Assembly: GCA_015661405.1 (NCBI GenBank)
Contig: JACWMK010000007.1
Span: 4,506-68,505 of the forward strand
Direction: 5' to 3'
DNA from: Methanobacterium sp.
GTDB lineage: Archaea; Methanobacteriota; Methanobacteria; Methanobacteriales; Methanobacteriaceae
DNA length: 64,000 bases
In this document: positions 58,982-64,000 of the stretch, one piece after another
Layout of the letters: each line of letters begins with the position of its first letter
Position numbering within the stretch: the stretch's first letter is position 1
The notes under the pieces: generated by a model
Seen by the model: only the letters and a program-made list of their open reading frames with translations
Told to the model about the DNA's origin: nothing
Databases searched by the model: none
Made by a program: the position numbers and the translations under genes

Positions 58982-59290
58982 TTGGAAAAAATTGAACTTA
59001 AATATGACAGGATAGAAAGGATAGGTGATGATTACTATTTAGTGTATAGGTCAGACTTCTTTGATGAAATTAAGAGAAATGAAACACCAGAAAACATTAA
59101 TCTTCTTAAATATATTATAAGTGGACTTAAAGCTAAAAAGAAGGATTCGTTCTACGACACAGATTTAGAATATAATCCACTACTAAAGGTGCAGTTTAAT
59201 TACCAAAAAAATAAGGATGAAGAATCAATCGAGAAAGTAAGAATTGATACTGAAGCATTAATCAATAATATAATAACAGATAAAAAATAA
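58982..59290 (+). CDS. Hypothetical charged protein
   Basis: I do not recognise this 102-residue protein. It is rich in Lys, Glu, Asp and Tyr, with a strand-like start (KIELKYDRIERIGDDYYLVYRSDFFDEI) and a helical rest. There is no Cys cluster and no membrane segment. TTG 58982 is chosen because GGAGG lies nine bases upstream; TTG 58976, two codons earlier, is too close to it. It lies 145 bases upstream of the Alba gene in the same direction. Confidence 0.6.
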   Translation: MEKIELKYDRIERIGDDYYLVYRSDFFDEIKRNETPENINLLKYIISGLKAKKKDSFYDTDLEYNPLLKVQFNYQKNKDEESIEKVRIDTEALINNIITDKK

Positions 59291-59435
59291 AATTTAGGTT
59301 TGATTTTTAATTTTTTTAGATATAAATTGTTACGAAATTCCTGAAAATATTAGGATTAAGTTAAATAGGATAAGGTATTAAATAATATTAAAGTTTTTAT
59401 TAGAATTTAATTTTTTTTACTTGGAGGTGAAATGA

Positions 59436-59708
59436 ATGTCAGAGGATAATATTGTATACATTGGAAATAAACCAGTAATGAACTATGTGTTAGCTGTCGT
59501 AACTCAGATGAATGGCGGATTATCAGAAGTAATGTTAAAAGCCAGAGGCAGAGCTATAAGCAGAGCAGTTGACGTAGCAGAGATTGTACGTAACAAGTTT
59601 ATGAGTGATTTAGAACTTGGAACCATAAACATCTCCACTGAAGAAGTAACAAATAGAGAAGGATCAAATAGCAATGTTTCAGCTATTGAAATACAACTCT
59701 TAAAATAA
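59436..59708 (+). CDS. albA: Alba chromatin protein
   Basis: The 90-residue DNA/RNA-binding protein shows the Alba pattern: [43 protein letters not shown] with the loop residues that enter the minor groove, and the C-terminal strands [11 protein letters not shown]. It dimerises and coats DNA and RNA. The acetylatable Lys region of Sulfolobus Alba is replaced by NKPV. GGAGGTGAAATGA precedes the start. A run of eight T residues follows the stop, so it is probably monocistronic. Confidence 0.95.
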   Translation: MSEDNIVYIGNKPVMNYVLAVVTQMNGGLSEVMLKARGRAISRAVDVAEIVRNKFMSDLELGTINISTEEVTNREGSNSNVSAIEIQLLK

Positions 59709-59727
59709 AATTAACATTTAATATTTA

Positions 59728-59735
59728 TTTTTTTT
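59728..59735 (+). terminator. Oligo-T terminator after albA
   Basis: Eight consecutive T residues begin 20 bases after the albA stop, in a short gap before the convergent DUF4326 gene. This fits archaeal intrinsic termination. Confidence 0.45.
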
Positions 59736-59767
59736 AAATAAGTTTAGATTATTAAAGTAATTTAATG

Positions 59768-60097
59768 TTATTCTGAGGGATGTATTTCGCCTAATATGGC
59801 TGATTTTATTATTTCACCGTGACATGGAAGTGGATCACACCAGCATATAAGTACTAACTCTCTTTTAACTTTATAAATCTGTTGTAGTCTTCTAATTTCC
59901 TTCCATTGGATGCTGTCCTCTGGTAGTGATTCAAGATATTTTTTAAATTTCACAACTAATCTCAAATTTGATTTATGGTTTACAGGTCCAGTATATGGGT
60001 TTTTTAATGGTGAGGCTTTAAGTTTATTATAATAATTGTATCTTCCAATATATTCACCCGGACCATTATAATCAGAATACTTTTTAATTTTAATCAA
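59768..60097 (-). CDS. DUF4326 domain protein
   Basis: The 109-residue protein has the DUF4326 hallmarks: YIGRYNYYNKLKASPLKNPY near the start, KYLESLPEDSIQWKEIRRLQQ in the middle and the Cys/His motif LICWCDPLPCHGEIIKSAI near the end. The CWCxPxxCHG motif is typical and may bind metal; the family is common in phages and some archaeal and bacterial genomes, with unknown function. The start is TTG 60097 behind AAGGTGAT. It is convergent with albA and borders a very AT-rich 818-base spacer, so it may be part of an acquired segment. Confidence 0.8.
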   Translation of the reverse strand: MIKIKKYSDYNGPGEYIGRYNYYNKLKASPLKNPYTGPVNHKSNLRLVVKFKKYLESLPEDSIQWKEIRRLQQIYKVKRELVLICWCDPLPCHGEIIKSAILGEIHPSE

Positions 60098-60915
60098 AAA
60101 ATCACCTTAACTTTTTTTTAAATATTTATTTTTAAAAATCTAAAAAAAATTATTTTTAATAATAATTTTTTTTATAAAGATATTTTATTTCCTTATTCCA
60201 TGAAAACAAAAAAAATTGTTATATAAATATATAACGTCTTCACCCAAAATTTATTTGAATTTTATATATTTAGTATATCACTCTTAGTTATTAGTAGTAT
60301 TCCCAACTCCAATAAAAAAATGTGAATGGTTTTTTCATAAATAGAATATTATCTTTAATTTTTTATTAAAAAAAAAACAATCAAAAAAATTACATTATAA
60401 TATCAAAAATTTTATTTATTAAAACACTTTTTATTTACTAATTCTATTATATGAAATAAAAATAAATTTTTATTTAAGAAATACAACATTATAAAAATGA
60501 TAAAAAACAATATATTAATTAATAGTATACTTTAATCTATTTTAAAGAGTTTAATAAGATTGATTAAAAAAAAACATAATTTTGATAAAATAATATTTTA
60601 ACTCCAATTTTCCCGTATTCAATTGAATTAGTTAGAAATATTCTAGTTTTTTTAGGAGTAAATCATAAACTGCATCTGAAATACAAAAAAACATTACATT
60701 TTTTCATAGTTTATTAAATTAATAAATTTAAATTAAAAAAAAATCTTAAATAAATAATTATTAATTTTTTCTTAAAGTTAATTTAAAAAATTACTTTTTT
60801 ACTTAAAAAAAAAAAATTAAAAATTTTTTTTAATAAATAAATGTTAAAAAAATAACTTTTTTTTTAGAGAAAATATTTGAAATAAAAAAAAATAAGGAAA
60901 TGGAAGATTAATATC
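60098..60915. other. Very AT-rich 818-base spacer
   Basis: The stretch is dominated by A and T runs of up to ten bases and has no convincing frame, tRNA or strong inverted repeat. It separates the DUF4326 gene from the small coiled-coil pair. The composition could reflect a decayed segment, a chromatin or replication-related element, or regulation of the downstream genes; nothing in it decides between these. Confidence 0.5.
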
Positions 60916-61167
60916 ATGAGTTTAGATGAATTAATGAATGAACGTAACTGTATATTAAATCAATTAAAATCATATGAAGAACTTGAATTAGAATTAAAAA
61001 AGATTAAAAAAATTAATAATGTTAACAGTTCTGATGAAAAACTAAAAATATATAATCAGAGTGATTATCCCGATCTTGAAGATATAACTGAATCTACAGT
61101 AGCTAAAATGATAGAGCAACTAACAGATAATTTATCTAAAATATATGAGCAGATAAATAATTATTAA
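60916..61167 (+). CDS. Small coiled-coil protein, paralogue A
   Basis: The 83-residue protein is rich in Leu, Lys, Glu and Asn and likely forms a helical hairpin. It shares a clear pattern with the next gene: LMNERN, LELELKKIKK, DEKLKIYNQSDYPDLEDITESTVAKMIEQLTD. The motif YPDLEDITES in the middle is identical at most positions to its paralogue and probably marks the turn. GGAAGATTAATATC precedes the ATG. I do not recognise the family. The pair stands in an AT-rich accessory region. Confidence 0.65.
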   Translation: MSLDELMNERNCILNQLKSYEELELELKKIKKINNVNSSDEKLKIYNQSDYPDLEDITESTVAKMIEQLTDNLSKIYEQINNY

Positions 61168-61248
61168 TATCAGTTTTATGGAAATTTTGATAAAATTAAA
61201 GATTAAAAAAAAAATAGTTAAATTGAATAAAAATAGGAGATGGAGATA

Positions 61249-61524
61249 TTGAATTTAGAAATATTAATGAATGAACGTAAAAATTTAGTAAGAGAATTAA
61301 AAGCAAATGATGATCTTCAATTAGGATTAGAAAAGATAAAAAGATACAATTTTGAAACAAATGATGAATTAAAGGTTTATAATACAATTAATTATCCTGA
61401 TCTTGAAGAAATAACTGAATCATATGTGGCAGAAAGGATAGAACAATTAACTGATGAACTCTTAAAATTATCACAACAGATTAATAAAATTAAATTAGAA
61501 GCAGCAAATGAAATCTCAGCATAA
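61249..61524 (+). CDS. Small coiled-coil protein, paralogue B
   Basis: The 91-residue protein parallels the gene at 60916: NLEILMNERKNLVRELKANDDLQLGLEKIKR, then NDELKVYNTINYPDLEEITESYVAERIEQLTDELLK, then a longer tail. I chose TTG 61249 because the paralogue begins at the equivalent position (MSLDELMNER) and GGAGATGGAG lies just upstream; the frame opens nine bases earlier at ATG 61240. It lies 81 bases after its paralogue, consistent with tandem duplication. Function unknown. Confidence 0.65.
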   Translation: MNLEILMNERKNLVRELKANDDLQLGLEKIKRYNFETNDELKVYNTINYPDLEEITESYVAERIEQLTDELLKLSQQINKIKLEAANEISA

Positions 61525-61612
61525 AATAAACTTTTTTTCTTATTATAAAAACGTGATTTAATTACAAAATCATAATAATATTAAGATTCATTTTGAAATT
61601 TAAATTTTTTCA

Positions 61613-63082
61613 TTAAGCATTTTTCTTTTGAATCATTTTTATTGCTTCCTCAGCACCATTTCTGACGTAAATATTTTCATCATCAAGAACTTCTCTTAAG
61701 GAATCTAATGCTAACTGATCTCCAATTTCTCCGAGAGTTTCTGCAGCTTTTTCACGCACCATAAAATTATTATAGTTTAAAGCCATAATAAGTGGATTAA
61801 TAGCTTTTGTACCAAATTTACTAAGTGATATAGCGGTCTTCAACCGTACTGAGGCATCTTCATCTCCAAGACTTTTAATTAAAGGTGAAATGGCTCGATC
61901 ATCTCCTATTTCACCTAAAGCACAAACAATCCTACGCCTCAAGTTAGTGTCTTTATCATGTAAAACATTAATCAAAGGAATTACTGATGGTTCACCCAAT
62001 TTTTTAAGGGCTTCCTTAGCTCTCCATTGTACACTAGAATTTTCATCCCTTAAAGCATTTATTAATGGTTCAACAGCCTTCTCATCTCCAATTTCCCCTA
62101 GAACTTCCGCTGCTCTCTGTCTTATTCCAGGATTTTCATCATTTAAGTAATCAATAAGTATTTCAACAGCTTCATCCTTTCCAATTTTATCAATTATCTC
62201 CTCTAATATATATTGAGGACTTTTCTTTTTATCCTCTTTTGGTATTTGCATTTCTGTCTCATTATTTTTTTGTTTATTAAGAATTTCAGCTGCACGCGCT
62301 CTTACATCTTCATCTGAATCGTTTGAAATTCTATTCAAATACTTTATAGAATCTTCGTCTCCCCACTTTCCAATAAGTTCTACTGCTTTATCTCTCACGT
62401 GACAATCTTCATCATCCAAAGCATTAATAAATGGTTCAATGGAACATTCATCTATCTTTCCTAATGCATTCAAAGAATATCGTCTAATAATCCATTTTTC
62501 ACTGTTAAGAGCTTCCATAAGGGGTTTAATGGCTCTAGGATCTCCAATTTCACCTAAAGCAGTTATTCCATATAATTTAATTTCAATGTTATCATCATTT
62601 AATGCATTAATCAATGGTTCAACGCATTCAACATTAGATAATTTCCCTAACGCTTCAACAGCTCTTAATTTAATATCAAAATTTTCATCTTCCAATACCA
62701 ATTTAAGATATTCCAAAGATTCTCTACCACCAATTTCTCCAAGTGAGAATATCATCATATCCCTTAGTTCATCATTTGCATCGTTAAAATTATCAATCAG
62801 AGGTATAATAGCTCTTTTATCCCCAATTTCTCCTAAAGCAATTATAGCCATCTCCTTAGTGGACAGGTCCTCATCATTTAAAACAGATATTAATGCTTCT
62901 ACCGCAGTATTATTTTCAAATTCTCCTAAAGCTTCAGCAGCCCTATATCTTACAGAACTGTCATTTTTATATTTGAGAGCCTTGATTAATCCTTGTATAT
63001 CTTCTTTGTTTTTTAATTGTTCCACATCACTTTCATTTATAGTTAAAAACGAAACTTTTTTAACTATGAAGTTTATAATCAT
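61613..63082 (-). CDS. HEAT-repeat protein (PBS lyase type)
   Basis: The 489-residue protein is built almost entirely of about 14 HEAT-like repeats of roughly 31 residues. Each has the pattern VxPLIxALxDxxxxVRxxAAEALGEIGD, interrupted near residues 265-300 by a charged linker (NKQKNNETEMQIPKEDKKK). Such solenoids act as protein-binding scaffolds; no lyase activity is implied. The ATG at 63082 has no ribosome binding site and may lie in transposon-derived sequence; GTG 63025, starting VEQLKNKEDIQGL, is a good alternative. It is convergent with the coiled-coil pair and next to an IS630-type element. Confidence 0.8.
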   Translation of the reverse strand: MIINFIVKKVSFLTINESDVEQLKNKEDIQGLIKALKYKNDSSVRYRAAEALGEFENNTAVEALISVLNDEDLSTKEMAIIALGEIGDKRAIIPLIDNFNDANDELRDMMIFSLGEIGGRESLEYLKLVLEDENFDIKLRAVEALGKLSNVECVEPLINALNDDNIEIKLYGITALGEIGDPRAIKPLMEALNSEKWIIRRYSLNALGKIDECSIEPFINALDDEDCHVRDKAVELIGKWGDEDSIKYLNRISNDSDEDVRARAAEILNKQKNNETEMQIPKEDKKKSPQYILEEIIDKIGKDEAVEILIDYLNDENPGIRQRAAEVLGEIGDEKAVEPLINALRDENSSVQWRAKEALKKLGEPSVIPLINVLHDKDTNLRRRIVCALGEIGDDRAISPLIKSLGDEDASVRLKTAISLSKFGTKAINPLIMALNYNNFMVREKAAETLGEIGDQLALDSLREVLDDENIYVRNGAEEAIKMIQKKNA

Positions 63083-63148
63083 TATTTATGACTAGAAGTT
63101 CTTCTTTGAAAGTTAGGAAATGGATTACTGCTGATGAATTGAAAAATA

Positions 63149-63520
63149 TTGTTAGAAATGTATCAAGGATATAATGTTCCTGAAGCAAGTGAAAAATTAG
63201 GAATAACAAAGCAAACAGGATATATTTGGTTAGAAAGATGGAATGAAGAGGGGTATAATGGTTTAATACCTAGATTTGCAGGTGGAAGGCCTTCTAAGCT
63301 TACAGACCAAGAAAAAAATCAGATAAAAGAAATATTAAAAGACAGAGATGATTGGACAACCAAAGAAGTTGCAAAACTAATCTATGATAAATTTGGCGTT
63401 GAATATTCCTTAAAACAAATTATAATCATCCTTAGAAAATTAGGACTAAAATTTGGTAAACCGTACCCTAAAGACTACAGAAGACCATCAGATGCAGAAA
63501 AACAGTTAAAAAAAACATAG
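63149..63520 (+). CDS. IS630-family transposase, N-terminal (orfA) part
   Basis: The 123-residue frame carries the paired helix-turn-helix region: QGYNVPEASEKLGITKQTGYIWLERWNEEGYNGLIPRFAGGRPSKLT, then DDWTTKEVAKLIYDKFGVEYSLKQIIIILRKLGLKFGKPYPKDYRRP. Sequence before it in another frame (ending ELKN) joins smoothly to LLEMYQGY if one base is removed near 63148, so the N-terminus is probably frameshifted in this copy. It ends at TAG 63520, just after a run of eight A residues at 63507-63514, where a -1 shift leads into the catalytic frame. Confidence 0.75.
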   Translation: MLEMYQGYNVPEASEKLGITKQTGYIWLERWNEEGYNGLIPRFAGGRPSKLTDQEKNQIKEILKDRDDWTTKEVAKLIYDKFGVEYSLKQIIIILRKLGLKFGKPYPKDYRRPSDAEKQLKKT

Positions 63521-64000
63521 ACTCCAACATAGACAAAAATCCAGATATCATAGGGTTTTTTGATGAATTTTCACCGCAAAGCACTGCCAACACCCAAAGG
63601 TTGTGGTCAACTACTAAACCTGTTATAAGCAAGAATACAACACGTCTACGCGCCAATACATTTGGATTCTATGCTATAAAAGGCCATAGTACTATTGATT
63701 TCAAAGAAAACTCCAAAAAAGAAGATATAATCCAATTCCTGAAACAAATACGGATCTTAAATCCTTACGGACGGATAATGATCATACTTGACAATTTCAG
63801 ATCCCACCACGCAAAATTAACCACAGAAACCGCCGAAAAGCTCAACATTGACCTGATATTCCTACCACCATACTCACCAGACCTCAACCCCATAGAATTC
63901 ATATGGAAAGCCATAAAAAGAGAATTATCACCAATATTTGTAGAAACAAAAGAACAACTACGTGACAAAATAGAAAAACACTTCAAAAAGTTTTCACAAT
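63510..64000 (+). CDS. IS630-family transposase, DDE catalytic (orfB) part, partial
   Basis: The frame reads on from the A run to the window edge. It shows the three catalytic acidic positions: FFDEFSPQS (first Asp), IMIILDNFRSHHAKLT (second Asp), and LPPYSPDLNPIEFIWKAIKREL (Glu). This is the DDE domain of IS630-type transposases. No start codon with a ribosome binding site is seen before the frame, so it would be expressed by a -1 frameshift from the preceding part. The C-terminus lies outside the window. Confidence 0.8.

Larger units (their letters stand above)
63088..64000 (+). mobile_element. IS630-family insertion sequence (partial)
   Basis: A transposase of the IS630/Tc1 superfamily runs to the right edge of the window. 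Frame 1 (63088-63173) encodes MTRSSSLKVRKWITADELKN before an apparent one-base insertion near 63148. Frame 2 (63149-63520) carries the helix-turn-helix half. Frame 3 (from about 63510) carries the DDE catalytic half. The right end and terminal repeats lie outside the window, and I could not locate the left terminal repeat with confidence. Confidence 0.8.

Noticed and set aside
62439..63095. 218-codon plus-strand frame opposite the HEAT protein
   Set aside because: It is a periodic antisense shadow of the HEAT repeats without a ribosome binding site.
63468..63656. 62-codon minus-strand frame in the transposase
   Set aside because: It is a shadow spanning the junction of the two transposase frames.

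Overview
The window is archaeal and most likely comes from the chromosome of a low-GC member of the Methanobacteriales (Methanobacterium or a close relative). The reasons are an archaeal ribosomal-protein superoperon with SecY, AdkA, Cbf5 and Rpo3/Rpo10/Rpo6; an Rpo3 subunit carrying ferredoxin-type Cys clusters; an archaeal isoprenoid block (mevalonate kinase, isopentenyl phosphate kinase, type II IPP isomerase, IdsA); class III signal peptide pilin-like proteins; Alba; and GGTGAT-type ribosome binding sites with frequent TTG starts. The genus is an inference.

Layout. 0-0.4 kb: two tandem minus-strand pilin-like genes, the first cut by the window edge. 0.5-4.7 kb: plus-strand genes of unknown or partly known function (membrane protein plus UPF0173 hydrolase; Era-like GTPase, DUF2073 and zinc-ribbon operon). 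4.7-7.1 kb: RqcH divergent from an EMC6-like membrane protein. 7.2-17.4 kb: DUF2070, DUF6282, NYN-domain and SelA-like PLP proteins, RtcA, BirA and PycA, and a METTL5-like methyltransferase.

17.5-40.8 kb: the translation superoperon. It runs from an RNA methyltransferase through L3-L4-L23-L2-S19-L22-S3-L29-aIF1-Rnp1-S17-L14-L24-S4e-L5-S14-S8-L6-L32e-L19e-L18-S5-L30-L15-SecY-AdkA-EMC3/Oxa1-like-L34e-Cmk-L14e-Cbf5, then tRNA-Ser, S13-S4-S11-Rpo3-L18e-L13-S9-Rpo10, a two-intron tRNA-Pro, and Rpo6. 40.8-51.5 kb: enolase, ferredoxin, S2, MEMO, the isoprenoid genes with RNase J embedded, and GltX.

51.5-58.6 kb: a metal-transport island with a decayed NRAMP pseudogene, two CDF transporters that differ at their metal-site residues, an intact NRAMP-like carrier with an altered metal site, a PRC/MgtE_N/CBS protein and an Lrp regulator. 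58.9-63.1 kb: accessory and AT-rich, with Alba, DUF4326, two small paralogous coiled-coil proteins and a HEAT-repeat protein. The window ends inside an IS630-type transposase that is split by frameshifts.

The strongest observations are the tRNA-Pro(GGG) gene, with two bulge-helix-bulge introns whose geometry forces an order of splicing; the metal-site changes in the CDF/NRAMP island; a 42-bp tandem repeat giving ribosomal protein S3 a long acidic tail; perfect inverted repeats ahead of rpl2 and rpl19e; and an apparently structured RNA between the two CDF genes. No CRISPR array or prophage was seen. All family assignments come from reading motifs and gene order, not from database searches.
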